A stretch of 64,000 bases of DNA from Desulfosediminicola flagellatus (GCF_005116655.2 NZ_CP050698.1:4938001-5002000), one strand, 5' to 3'. Positions 37,057 through 46,033 are shown, numbered from the stretch's first letter. Numbers and translations are program-made. The notes: a model not told the origin generated them from the letters alone.

Positions 37057-37915
37057 TACCAAAAAAACGTTCAGTCGCCGTGCCCTGCTGAGAACCTTAA
37101 TCTATTCTACCATCGCACTCTCTGGTTCAACAGCTTATGCAACGTCTGACAATCTCGAAATCCTTCATACAGATGTACCAATAGAAGGGCTTCCTGCCGC
37201 CTTGGATGGTTTTACAATCGGCGTGATGTCTGATTTTCATGCCGGTGCCTTAGGAAATAATGAAGTGTGTCTGAATGCCATCCAGGCGATGCATGAACTC
37301 AAACCTGATATGATTACTCTGGCTGGCGATTTTGTTGACGGGGCAAACAGTCATGACGCTGAAAATATACACAACAGCATGTTCCTCTTTCAAGAACTAG
37401 AAACCCTCAATGCACCATTTGGGGTGTTTGCAGTTCTTGGTAATCATGACCACTGGGCTGATAGTAAGCATGTAACCGAACTGTTGACAGCAAAAAACAT
37501 CCCCGTTTTGAATAACAGAAATATCAGGCTGGCAAATGGACTGATTCTGGCAGGCGTCGATGATTTATGGGAAGGCCCCGGGGATATCAGGAAAGCACTC
37601 AGGGGAGTTGAGTCAGAAAAACATATAAATATGTTATCTCACAATCCTGATATCAATGAAGATCTCATTCATGACAGCTCCGTATCCCTGGTAATATCCG
37701 GACATACACACGGAGGGCAGATTCGGGCACCAATCTCTCACTGGGCTCCCTGGGTTCCTTGTGGACCACGATACACAGGTAAAACCGGCTTGATTTTTGA
37801 GACCGCTCAACGGCGTAGTTTTATTAGCAAAGGAGTTGGGACATTTCTCCTGCCTCTACGATTATTTTGCCCGCCTGACGTTGCGGTATTGCACTTAAGA
37901 AGTGTAAAAGTATAG
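37049..37915 (+). CDS. Tat-exported metallophosphoesterase
   Basis: A 288-residue calcineurin-like phosphoesterase. Residues 9-14 are a twin-arginine motif (SRRALLRT) before a hydrophobic stretch ending STAYA, indicating Tat export. The catalytic core has all metal motifs: VMSDFHAG (Asp-x-His), GDFVDG, LGNHDHW (Asn-His) and SGHTHGGQ. Relatives include YkuE/LpxH-like enzymes acting on phospholipids or nucleotides; substrate unknown. It starts inside the end of the cupin gene. Confidence 0.88.
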   Translation: MSNTKKTFSRRALLRTLIYSTIALSGSTAYATSDNLEILHTDVPIEGLPAALDGFTIGVMSDFHAGALGNNEVCLNAIQAMHELKPDMITLAGDFVDGANSHDAENIHNSMFLFQELETLNAPFGVFAVLGNHDHWADSKHVTELLTAKNIPVLNNRNIRLANGLILAGVDDLWEGPGDIRKALRGVESEKHINMLSHNPDINEDLIHDSSVSLVISGHTHGGQIRAPISHWAPWVPCGPRYTGKTGLIFETAQRRSFISKGVGTFLLPLRLFCPPDVAVLHLRSVKV

Positions 37916-38010
37916 ACACATTAGCTCCCGCATATGGTAATAGTTCACCTATGTTTCACCTGTTTTTTTGAAATGTCCATGAACAGCAATAGAATGTCAG
38001 AGAGGCGAAC

Positions 38011-38484
38011 ATGCAGCAGATCAGGTTTTCGGATGCAATTCAAAGATTGGCCAGTTTCGGTATTAAGGATCAGTATATCTATCTGATCGATCTGGTGTTA
38101 CTCTGTGAAATGGCCTGGGCTGATGGAAAAATTCAGGACGCGGAACGGGACGTACTCTTTGGGCATCTCAACTGTCATGTTGACAGTATCAATCGACTGG
38201 CAGGCTGTAACGTTCTCAGCCATAAAAGTGCCAAAGAGTTTGTCAGAACGTTTCTCGATAATCGTCCGGACCAGAAGCTACTCAAGGAGATTCATGACCT
38301 CATCCCCGCAATAAGACTGAGCAGCAAAGATCCTGAAAGTGTCGAGAAGATCCGACTGGATATTCTTAACGGCTGTCTCGATATAGCAGCAAGCGCAGTG
38401 ACAACCTACCCTTATGGACTAACCGAGCGTTTTACTGCTGAAGAAAAAGAATGCTATCATAAGATTGTACAACTGCTGAGCTAA
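38011..38484 (+). CDS. TerB-like domain protein
   Basis: A 157-residue helical protein with a TerB/TerB-C-type signature: LVLLCEMAWADGKIQDAERDVLFG, where Asp and Glu side chains usually bind metal, followed by helices and FTAEEKECYHKIVQLLS. TerB proteins occur in tellurite-resistance and stress modules, but this copy stands alone without terA, terC or terD. A GAGG site precedes the ATG. Function is not assigned. Confidence 0.7.
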   Translation: MQQIRFSDAIQRLASFGIKDQYIYLIDLVLLCEMAWADGKIQDAERDVLFGHLNCHVDSINRLAGCNVLSHKSAKEFVRTFLDNRPDQKLLKEIHDLIPAIRLSSKDPESVEKIRLDILNGCLDIAASAVTTYPYGLTERFTAEEKECYHKIVQLLS

Positions 38485-38527
38485 TATTTTTTGTAACTAT
38501 TCAATAGCACTCCACCTACCCATATAG

Positions 38528-38782
38528 TTACACGTCTTTACTTTTGGGCCACACCCTCTGTTCTCTCTTTTTCATCGAGATATAGAGATTTTCTACTTTT
38601 GTCCGCGCCCAGGGTGTTTTGCGTAAAAGCTTCAGACTCGAATTTATTGTAGGATTAGTAGTAAAACACTTAATCTTTATATATTTACCGAGTTTTTCCC
38701 AGCCATAATCAGCAACCAGAGCTGTCAAAATCTGCTCTAAAGTCACTCCGTGCAGGAAATCAGGTGTTTTCTTTTCACTCAT
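38528..38782 (-). CDS. VF530 family DNA-binding protein
   Basis: An 84-residue protein that matches the VF530 (DUF2132) family: DFLHGVTLEQILTALVADYGWEKLG, IKCFTTNPTINSSLKLLRKTPWARTKVENLY. The family fold is a small alpha-beta DNA-binding module of unknown role. The start lacks a clear ribosome site. Its 3' end faces the TerB-like gene across 43 bases. Confidence 0.88.
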   Translation of the reverse strand: MSEKKTPDFLHGVTLEQILTALVADYGWEKLGKYIKIKCFTTNPTINSSLKLLRKTPWARTKVENLYISMKKREQRVWPKSKDV

Positions 38783-38857
38783 AAATCGGGGTATCTCGTA
38801 TTTAAAATATTAAGAGAGGAAGTTATTGCTGCAATAGGGTTTCAGCCTGAAGAGCCA

Positions 38858-39358
38858 CTATCCTTGCGGGTATTGGCGACAATACTCATAAAGCGCAATA
38901 CTGGTCGCAGTAGCCGCATTAAAACTATGGGGTAACCCATATACAGGGATCTCAACAACATCATCTAAAACTTCCAGAATTTCGGAAGTTAACCCTGTAC
39001 GTTCGTTGCCAATCACCAGGGCTGTACGTCGCGAAAATTCGTAGCAATGCATACTCACTGAATTCGTTGTCTGCTCAAGACCTACCAGCCGGTAGCCATC
39101 ATCTTTCAACCGTTTCAGCACTGGAAGAAGAGTTCGGTGCGTTGAGATATCAAGTTCTGATTCACCATCGCGGGCGATCTTTGAGATAAGACTGGCATTA
39201 CCGGTCAAGACCAGCCGTTCTATGGCGCATGCACTTCCCGTGCGTGCAATACTGGAAACATTCACATTACTGCGCATCGGCGCACATGCTACTATTATCT
39301 CCCGCGGCCTGGTAAGCTCAGAGCCTGGCTTGTGGCGCAGGTGTTCGAATTTACTCAT
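38858..39358 (-). CDS. TrmH/SpoU-family RNA methyltransferase
   Basis: A 166-residue SPOUT methyltransferase with the trefoil knot. Motif 1 resides in RSNVNVSSIARTGSACAIERLVL, motif 2 in ALVIGNERTGLTSEIL and motif 3 in IPVYGLPHSFNAATATSIALYEY. SAM binds to the last two. The target, a 2'-O-ribose in tRNA or rRNA, cannot be told from sequence. It begins 2 bases after the truA stop and is cotranscribed with it, making a small RNA-modification operon. Confidence 0.9.
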   Translation of the reverse strand: MSKFEHLRHKPGSELTRPREIIVACAPMRSNVNVSSIARTGSACAIERLVLTGNASLISKIARDGESELDISTHRTLLPVLKRLKDDGYRLVGLEQTTNSVSMHCYEFSRRTALVIGNERTGLTSEILEVLDDVVEIPVYGLPHSFNAATATSIALYEYCRQYPQG

Positions 39359-39360
39359 CC

Positions 39361-40158
39361 TTAAAAACCTCGGTTAACATCTTCACTCATTTCTTCTTTA
39401 CTGTAATACACTGACTCAAGGTATAAACCTGATGCCGGAGCTGTTCCCGGTGCAGCCTTGCGGTCCTTTGCCTCAAGGATACGGCACAAATCTTCGCGGG
39501 TGTAACGCCCTTCACCAACTTTAACAATTGCCCGGACAATGTTGCGCACCATCTTATAGAGGAAGCCATCGGCACAGATATCAAAGGTAATAACAGGTAA
39601 CTCATGATTAATTACCGCCATAGTCACGGTACGATGAGTCATCTTCTGTTTAAAGTTTGGACGAGTAGCAAAAGAGGCAAAATCGTGCTCGCCTTCAAAA
39701 ACAGAGCAGGCATCAATCATCGCCTGCACGTCGAGGCTGCTTGTTACATGCCAAACCCTGCCATCACGATCTTTCGGCAGTTTTTTATCATTCCAGATCA
39801 CATACCGATAGCGCTTCCCTATTGCGCTGTCGCAGGCATGAAAATCATCCGGCACTTCGCGCACATCCACTACCCGAAGATCTTTTGCAAGTACACTATT
39901 TAACTGTTCTTTGATATCTTCCGGCTGTAAGCCTGCAGGAAGCTCGACACTCGCCACCTGGCCATTAGCATGTGCGCCTCGATCAGTACGTCCAGATCCT
40001 CTTACTGCCGCACGAACTCCAAACAATTGCTCCACCGCCTGCTCAAGGGCATATTGAACGGTCGGCTTGTCGCCGTGCCGTTGCCAGCCAAGGTACGCGC
40101 GGCCGTCATATGAAACAGTCATACGATAATTAGACATAGTAGAAATTTCATTAGACAT
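39361..40158 (-). CDS. truA: tRNA pseudouridine synthase A
   Basis: Converts uridines 38-40 in tRNA anticodon stems to pseudouridine. The 265-residue enzyme has the N-terminal YRMTVSYDGRAYLGWQ, the catalytic motif GSGRTDRGAHANGQV with Asp59 and IGKRYRYVIWN, ending with FLYKMVRNIVRAIVKVGEG. The start has AAGGGA 13 bases upstream; a second ATG at 40137 after a repeated ATGTCTAAT could be used instead. It is followed at once by the SpoU methyltransferase. Confidence 0.95.
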   Translation of the reverse strand: MSNEISTMSNYRMTVSYDGRAYLGWQRHGDKPTVQYALEQAVEQLFGVRAAVRGSGRTDRGAHANGQVASVELPAGLQPEDIKEQLNSVLAKDLRVVDVREVPDDFHACDSAIGKRYRYVIWNDKKLPKDRDGRVWHVTSSLDVQAMIDACSVFEGEHDFASFATRPNFKQKMTHRTVTMAVINHELPVITFDICADGFLYKMVRNIVRAIVKVGEGRYTREDLCRILEAKDRKAAPGTAPASGLYLESVYYSKEEMSEDVNRGF

Positions 40159-40313
40159 AATAAATATTTAATCCCTTAAAGAGATGAGTAAGCAATAGAT
40201 TTTATAGTGTGTTTCTGTTTTTCCGTCGCACCTATGTACCATGAATCAACACAGAGATGAAGAGACACTTCTCCAACCATAAGCATAAATACGTCGGGTG
40301 TAATTTATGTGCA

Positions 40314-42359
40314 TCAAAGGCGGTAGGCTGATGGCAGAATTTCAGCCAGAATAGGACGCAAAAATCGTGCGCCCTCCAGGTTTAGATGATTGCTGTCCCG
40401 ATATATAATCTTCTCATTCTGCTTTGCCTCGCACGAAGAATCATTACACATATAGAGGACAGGATCAAAAAAGAAGACATTTTCCATGCTGCCCAATTGC
40501 TGAAGAAACTCTCTGGATCGTAATAGCGAAGGTTCAATCATATCAACAGCCAGTGAACATATATCCGTTGACGGATGAATATCATTATACACCCATCGTT
40601 TGAAGGGTGTTTCCGCCTCTAAATAACATTCAGGAGGATGGTTAGGAAATTCAGGCATCTGCCCGAGGATTATCACTTCATGAGCATTCTCTGTGAGTTT
40701 GAAAACCATTTCGGTAAAATATTTTTTGAATATCCGTTCGGTTTCTTCGCTATCCTGCCTGACTGCTTCTGAGTCAATAAAATACGTCTCAGGCGGTTCG
40801 ATCATGCCGTTTGCAAAATATGTTTCCCACCGACCGGCAAGAACTACCACCTCAGTCTTTTCATTATCGATTGTTGCCAGCACCTTTTCATTGCTGCTCA
40901 GACATGTTCCATACTTTGTGCTAATTCCATCGAAAGATCTGTACACCGTGAAATCTCCGACTAAGGGAGGGCATGCACTTTTGGAGATTTGCCGCAATGA
41001 GATGTGATCTTTTTCAGCCCATGTCTCAAGCGCTGGCATATAATGATCAGCATGAGAATCACCCCACAAAATTGCTTTTTTATTACCATAATCATACACA
41101 CAGCTTTCTGAACCGGGTAGTTCTGTTTCTGAACCAGACACATGGCATTCATCACGAAATGGATTTTTACTATACAAATCGGGCTGATTGAGATGAGTGA
41201 ATCGAAAAGAGAGGCCATCGAGACTTATTGAGATGGACACTGCAAGTAAAATGATAGATACAACAAACGCTCCGGCAAATGGTCGCTTAATCAAGCGATA
41301 TCGCAAATTGAGTGGAGTAAAAGGGCGTGGCCGTTCTTTTCGCCTGAAAGGTGTTTCTATCCATTTATAGGAAACGTAGGCTGCCAGTATGCTAAATAGT
41401 GCAACGGCTACAATTTCCCCAAAGCGTAACTCTCGTCCCAGGTAATTTTTTACATAGGCAATTACAGGCCAATGCCACAGGTAGAGTGAATAGGAAATAA
41501 GACCAATAAAAACAATGAATTTCAGAGATAGAAATCGATGAACAACTCCCAATACACCTGATTTGCCCGAATATATAATCAGCACAGTACCGACGACGGC
41601 AAGCGTGGCGGAAATCCCGGGAAATCTCAAAGTATCATTAACAAAAATCAAGGAAGCGAAGATGAGCACTATTCCGATTGCGCTGAGAATTTCGACCTTT
41701 TTCTGCGATGAAATATTAGGGAGAACAGGAAGTGCTATCATCGCACCGGCCCCCAACTCCCATGCTCGCGAATAAATCATGAAAAATGCCAACTTCGGCG
41801 AGTAAACAGTAAGGATTTCACTGGCAATCAACGAGCTACCCAGAAATATCAGGAAAAAATACACATACCTTCGATTTGAACAATATTTGGCCAAAAGAAT
41901 CATGGTCAATGGCCAGAGAAGGTAAAACTGTTCCTCTACCGACAAGCTCCACATATGAAGAAGAGGAGAGGAGTCGAATGTTTTTTCGAAATAATCCACA
42001 TTTCCTGCAAACAGAAAATTTGAAATAAAAACGAGGCTATTACTCATTGCCTTGCCATATTGCTCCAACGGCTCAGGGGTTAGCAAAAGATAGCCAAGAA
42101 TGGTTGTGAACAGCAGGAGAAAAAAGTAGGCTGGTAAGATTCTGCGAATTCGCCTTTCGTAAAATCGTATTAAAGAGAATTCCTTCGCATTGATCTCCCG
42201 TGCGAGTATGGAAGTGATCAAATATCCCGATATCACAAAGAAAATATCTACTCCAGTGAAACCTCCCGGGCAAAGGTTATGATCCAGATGATAGAGAAGC
42301 ACTCCCAAAACTGCTATGGCACGCAGGCCGTCAATATCTGGTCTATAGGTAGTTTTCAT
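40314..42359 (-). CDS. OafA-type acyltransferase fused to SGNH hydrolase
   Basis: Adds acyl groups to surface polysaccharide (O-antigen, exopolysaccharide or peptidoglycan). The 681-residue protein has an N-terminal acyltransferase-3 membrane domain of about ten spans: YRPDIDGLRAIAVLGVLLYHL, FTGVDIFFVISGYLITSIL (putative catalytic His/Arg regions), WSLSVEEQFYLLWPL. The C-terminal 270 residues form a periplasmic SGNH domain with ILWGDSHADHY (Ser) and DSNHLNLEGARFL (Asp and His). No polysaccharide genes are adjacent, so the acceptor is unknown. Confidence 0.93.
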   Translation of the reverse strand: MKTTYRPDIDGLRAIAVLGVLLYHLDHNLCPGGFTGVDIFFVISGYLITSILAREINAKEFSLIRFYERRIRRILPAYFFLLLFTTILGYLLLTPEPLEQYGKAMSNSLVFISNFLFAGNVDYFEKTFDSSPLLHMWSLSVEEQFYLLWPLTMILLAKYCSNRRYVYFFLIFLGSSLIASEILTVYSPKLAFFMIYSRAWELGAGAMIALPVLPNISSQKKVEILSAIGIVLIFASLIFVNDTLRFPGISATLAVVGTVLIIYSGKSGVLGVVHRFLSLKFIVFIGLISYSLYLWHWPVIAYVKNYLGRELRFGEIVAVALFSILAAYVSYKWIETPFRRKERPRPFTPLNLRYRLIKRPFAGAFVVSIILLAVSISISLDGLSFRFTHLNQPDLYSKNPFRDECHVSGSETELPGSESCVYDYGNKKAILWGDSHADHYMPALETWAEKDHISLRQISKSACPPLVGDFTVYRSFDGISTKYGTCLSSNEKVLATIDNEKTEVVVLAGRWETYFANGMIEPPETYFIDSEAVRQDSEETERIFKKYFTEMVFKLTENAHEVIILGQMPEFPNHPPECYLEAETPFKRWVYNDIHPSTDICSLAVDMIEPSLLRSREFLQQLGSMENVFFFDPVLYMCNDSSCEAKQNEKIIYRDSNHLNLEGARFLRPILAEILPSAYRL

Positions 42360-43122
42360 GAAATGAACAGGTAAAATGATATAATATGGGGGATGCTGGG
42401 TGCTATACGCAATTTACTACCTGGCAGCCACATCATCTCAAGCATGATGTGAATCCATATAACGTTTTTATTCTAAAATAAAATTTTTCCGCCAATTGAA
42501 ACTTCTGAGGTCTCAACACTTCAGTAACGGGTCATTTTTCAGCTGGTACGCAATATAGCCGTACAATTTTGAAATACAACACAACAGTTTTTTATAGATT
42601 TTTTGAAAAGACATCTCCCATGCATACCAGGAGGCTGTCAGAGAATAGGAATTTCTTCTCAAGTAGAGGACATTTGACAATAACAAGCGGAAACATATGC
42701 TTGATATTTAGAGCATTATTTCTTAAAAATTCCGAATATTTTGAGAAAAAGCCATTCCAGGAATATCTGAGGTAAAGAGCATTCAAATGAGCCTATTACA
42801 CCGCATGTATAAAAAAATCATATTACCACCGAAACTCAGCCACATGGAGTGAGGCGATAGGTGTGAGGAGTCAACGGCATCATTTGGCAAAAAAATCTCA
42901 AATCTGTTGTGAAATATGATAATTACTGTGTGTGAACATTTTCCTGTTCATTACACCTCACGCCTTTCTCCTCACCGTTTGAAGCTGAGGATTAGTGGTA
43001 ATCGGATAGAAAAATACATGTTCATGTTGTTCAAAAGTTCCAATGCTGAATATGACCAGATAGAGGAACATGCTCTTTCCTCAGACAAAACCGCTTAATC
43101 AAATAGTATTACGGTTATATTA
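42360..43122. other. 763-bp intergenic region
   Basis: No convincing gene; short open frames on both strands are AT-rich and lack ribosome sites. Pyrimidine-rich CCTCACGCC...CTCACC motifs (42956-42980) and a TGTGAGG stretch (42859 onward) recall the gntK-gnd intergenic region but no clear shared repeat was established. Confidence 0.45.
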
Positions 43123-43665
43123 CTATACGGGCAGCACAGCCTGAATGCATTTTTCTTCGAGATTTTTTCTACTTTCCTGTATTTCACCAATACGCGAAAT
43201 AAGTAATTCACCAGCTTCGCCCTGCTCCTGCAACAGTGCTTTCTGAGCCGCACATATATACCAGGTGCAGATAAATGGTCGTTCATCACGAGGAAGGCTG
43301 CATCCGTTATCTAAAAGAAAACAGCACCTTCCATCAGGTTCACGACTCACCTGAGTTTCCTGAAAAGACTTTCCTGCCAGTTGCAGATACAATAAATCCC
43401 GTATCTCATACCAGACAGTGGCCCGCATGCAGCAAACATCGCTACACAAACTACACGTTTTCTCACAAAGCTCCTGCAATTGTGCATCAACCGCAGAATA
43501 GCTTGTGCGGATATTTTCAGTCAATCCCGTTATAGCCTGAGTATCTTCACCAATCCCGTCACAGATACGCTCAATAGAAAGCTGTAATTCCATCCACTGC
43601 TCTCTGTTCTGCCAGGGAATCATCGTCTGAACGACAACGTTTTTATCTACGCTTTTCGGGTCCAT
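43123..43665 (-). CDS. cysteine-cluster protein of unknown function
   Basis: A 180-residue protein with dense cysteines in the middle: CEKTCSLCSDVCC, then CCFLLDNGCSLPRDERPFICTWYIC. The pattern is like the YkgJ zinc/iron-chelating family, but I cannot confirm the family. The ends are helical and charged. The ATG has a GAGG site. It may belong to the same leftward run as the membrane protein and UGA-containing methyltransferase upstream, although 136 bases separate them. Confidence 0.6.
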   Translation of the reverse strand: MDPKSVDKNVVVQTMIPWQNREQWMELQLSIERICDGIGEDTQAITGLTENIRTSYSAVDAQLQELCEKTCSLCSDVCCMRATVWYEIRDLLYLQLAGKSFQETQVSREPDGRCCFLLDNGCSLPRDERPFICTWYICAAQKALLQEQGEAGELLISRIGEIQESRKNLEEKCIQAVLPV

Positions 43666-43801
43666 AATTACCTCAGTTCTAATCCGGGTACCTAACGTCC
43701 CCAGCCTGCCGCCGGTGACGAGTGACTAACAACACATTGCCCTGAAATACAACCAGCAGACTCAGTGTTACATGAGTTATGGTCATTTCACAATCGTCTG
43801 C

Positions 43802-44218
43802 TTAATAGATCCGCCGATGACGGATATTTTTCGGAGCATGTGATCCAATGGATGCAATAATAAATACAGCCAGTATTGCTGGAGCTGCGGGTAGCAGACC
43901 ATGAAATCCAGCTCCGAGTAAAACACATTTCGCCAAAGTAACCATGCCGGAAATTTCCCGATACACCTCACGATGCCTCATGGCCTCAGCAAAGAATAAA
44001 ACCACACCGGTTATACCGGCCATGTAGATAGAGAAATCAGGGAGTGTAAACCTGTCTGCAAAAAGATAGAGGCAGAGAAAAAGAGCAGCCCCAACCTGAT
44101 GAAGGGCCCGCGTAAAGATGGAGAGCCAGAGCACCCAAACCGGGCGATGCATAGTTCTGCCAAAGAGAGATGTATTATCCGAAATATCCCCTTTACTCTC
44201 CTGCCTGTCAATATTCAT
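43802..44218 (-). CDS. small integral membrane protein of unknown function
   Basis: A 138-residue protein, not recognised, with four predicted spans (about residues 28-50, 62-80, 92-110 and 112-130) and basic ends, the last being KNIRHRRIY. It begins 86 bases after the methyltransferase selenoprotein stop and reads in the same direction, so it is probably cotranscribed. In size and hydropathy it resembles small exporters or accessory membrane proteins only in general terms. Confidence 0.65.
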   Translation of the reverse strand: MNIDRQESKGDISDNTSLFGRTMHRPVWVLWLSIFTRALHQVGAALFLCLYLFADRFTLPDFSIYMAGITGVVLFFAEAMRHREVYREISGMVTLAKCVLLGAGFHGLLPAAPAILAVFIIASIGSHAPKNIRHRRIY

Positions 44219-44304
44219 ATACTCGTCATCTCCTGAACCTCAGCATAGCTCTCTCATCACCGGTAGAGGAGATGACATATTCAGCAGTACCAAAAGTCGG
44301 TATG

Positions 44305-45168
44305 CTATTTTTTTGCTTTAAACAATTCACCCGCCGTATATTGCGATGTACTCGTACCACTTGTTCCCAAATGCTCGACATCAACAAATCCAGCCTTCTG
44401 CATATGTTCGATCTGATCTCGCACGGAGACCGCACCACCTATTCACTGGGCCCAGGCATCAAGATTGCCGGACATTCCCGGAGGAAGAGGCTTATTGAGG
44501 ATCATATCGGCAAACTGCAGTCGCCCACCCGGCTTCAATACTCGTCGAATTTCCTTGAAGAGTTCAAGTTTTTCAGCTGAGAGATTGATTACTCCATTTG
44601 AGATAACTACATCAAACGTATCATCTTCATAAGGGATGCGCGCAGAATCGACCAGTTGAGTTTCGCATTTCGTAATTCCCAACCTCGAGAAATTACTCTC
44701 GGCCTTATCCAACATCTCGGCAGTCATATCAATACCGCAAACACGACCTGTTTCACCAACGAGTGAATGAGCCACTATCATATCAAACCCGGCACCGCAA
44801 CCAACGTCAAGTACAACGCTACCTGCGGCAATTTGTTCGATGCCGAACGGGTTGCCAACCCCGCAAAATGACCTCAGCAAATCTTCAGGCATTTCGTTGA
44901 TGATGCTCATGTCGTAGCCGAGCTCTATTGCTCCCTGCCTGCCGACTGTGTACTTAAAAAACCCATCTGCGGACTTTGTTGCAACATCTTTGTATTTATT
45001 CTGTATTGCCGATCGAATAGCTTCTAACTGTGCTTGTGTAAACGGTTCATTCGAAAGGGTAGCCTGCGGTGTCTCCTGAATCTGTACTCCTGCTACCGGC
45101 AAACTGCCGGAAAGTCCTGGGGGTTTTCACACACCTGTTTTTAAATCACATTTTGGAAATTGATCCAT
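44305..45168 (-). CDS. probable two-selenocysteine SAM-dependent methyltransferase, ArsM-like
   Basis: Read straight through, 288 codons give one methyltransferase interrupted by TGA at codon 14 and at codon 242. Motif I VLDVGCGAGFD lies at about 119-128, post-motif I CGIDMTAEMLDKAE and motif IV VVISNGVINLS follow. After the second TGA the same frame continues IGGAVSVRDQIEHMQKAGF ... SQYTAGELFKAKK to TAG, the usual C terminus of ArsM-type enzymes, with UGA at the position of their arsenic-binding Cys (WAxC). The first TGA, in KTGVUKPPG, sits just after an ATG with a weak GGGAT site. Both UGAs have a SECIS-like hairpin. The SNCVINL Cys of ArsM is Gly here, so arsenite may not be the substrate. 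Confidence 0.8.
44415..44431 (-). promoter_or_regulatory. SECIS-like hairpin after the second UGA
   Basis: GGUCUC-CGUGC-GAGAUC forms a 6-bp stem with a 5-base loop. The loop starts 18 bases after the UGA (44443-44445) and has G in its second position, as the bacterial SECIS rule requires (G in the first two loop bases, about 16-37 bases downstream). Confidence 0.65.
45096..45110 (-). promoter_or_regulatory. SECIS-like hairpin after the first UGA
   Basis: CCGGC-AGUUU-GCCGG forms a stable GC stem; the loop starts 22 bases after the UGA at 45127-45129 and has G in its second position. Same geometry as bacterial SECIS elements. Confidence 0.6.
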
Positions 45169-45327
45169 AGTATATCCCGTACGTAATAATGTATTCCCTG
45201 AGACATCATGCTTTTCAGGGAATTTCTTTCAAAGTCTTCAAGACCCATTAAGAGAGCATCTTTTAATGTACTGCATGATGGTACATAATAGTAATTCATC
45301 AGAATCGTTATTGCTATATGCAACGTT

Positions 45328-45356
45328 TTGCAGAAATCACAAAAAAGCTGTACATA
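45328..45356 (+). promoter_or_regulatory. possible promoter of the flavodoxin-fold gene
   Basis: TTGCAG (45328-45333), 17-base spacer, TACATA (45351-45356), 50 bases before the gene start. The -10 match is only moderate. Confidence 0.35.
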
Positions 45357-45406
45357 ATAGAGTTCAGTTATTTTTTGCCCCGCGCAATTCCAGATAAGGA
45401 GAAAAA

Positions 45407-45973
45407 ATGAAGAGAACAATCGTTCTGATGGCTAGCCCAAGATTGCAAAGCAACACAGATATATTAGCAAACAAAATAGTAGAAGGCATCAAATCGGTTG
45501 GTTCACCGGATGACATCGTCGAGCAGATCGATCTGGTTGAGATGCAGAAATATGTCTGTTGCGCCTGTGGTCGATGCAGGGCTGCCGGCCAATGCCTTCA
45601 GTTTCCAAAGGTAACAGAAAAACTCGAAATGATTAAAGAGGCTGATGGTCTGGTTATTGCCACACCCGTCTGGTGGCTTTCTTCATCAAGTTATCTGAAA
45701 ATATTTATCGATCACTGGGGAGCTTTCCTGCGACCTGATTACACCTCAAGAATTTCTGGAAAACGCGCTGTACTCGCTGCAGTCTGTGGTAATCCTCAGG
45801 AAGATCTTGCAGAAAAAGTGTGTGACGATCTTCGTCAGATACTCTCGTTCCTCGGTGTAAAAGTAATAGGTCACCTGAGTGTTAAGGGCGTTGCTGATCA
45901 CGGTGCAATTGTACGTGAAACCCAAAGCCTTGAAAGTGCATTTGAACTTGGAGCAGCACTCTACACTAAGTAA
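45407..45973 (+). CDS. NADPH-dependent FMN reductase/iron-sulfur flavoprotein-like protein
   Basis: A flavodoxin-fold oxidoreductase of 188 residues. The N terminus MKRTIVLMASPRLQSNTDIL is the FMN phosphate loop, and ATPVWWLSSSSYLKIFIDHWG lies at the flavin ring. Between them VCCACGRCRAAGQC has four closely spaced cysteines, as in iron-sulfur flavoproteins where they bind a [4Fe-4S] cluster. The ATG has an AAGGAG site. It is divergent from the selenoprotein-type methyltransferase and might serve as a reductase; that link is inference. Confidence 0.88.
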   Translation: MKRTIVLMASPRLQSNTDILANKIVEGIKSVGSPDDIVEQIDLVEMQKYVCCACGRCRAAGQCLQFPKVTEKLEMIKEADGLVIATPVWWLSSSSYLKIFIDHWGAFLRPDYTSRISGKRAVLAAVCGNPQEDLAEKVCDDLRQILSFLGVKVIGHLSVKGVADHGAIVRETQSLESAFELGAALYTK

Positions 45974-45999
45974 CAAGTTCCCCTGCCATCACGCACAAA

Positions 46000-46033
46000 A
46001 AAGCCGGAATCTTCTTAAAGAGGATCCGGCTTT
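46000..46033 (+). terminator. rho-independent terminator after the flavodoxin-fold gene
   Basis: AAAGCCGGA...TCCGGCTTT, extended inward by TCTTC/GAGGA, followed by CGTTTCTTTT. It lies 27 bases after the stop codon. Confidence 0.88.

Noticed and set aside
44443..44445. Reading the UGA as a normal stop of a 219-residue methyltransferase.
   Set aside because: The frame after it continues with conserved family sequence to a TAG 45 codons later, and a SECIS-like hairpin follows directly.
45141..45419. A leftward 92-codon frame overlapping the start of the methyltransferase.
   Set aside because: It runs in another frame across the divergent promoter and the ATG of the methyltransferase, and is Cys/Tyr-rich without a ribosome site.
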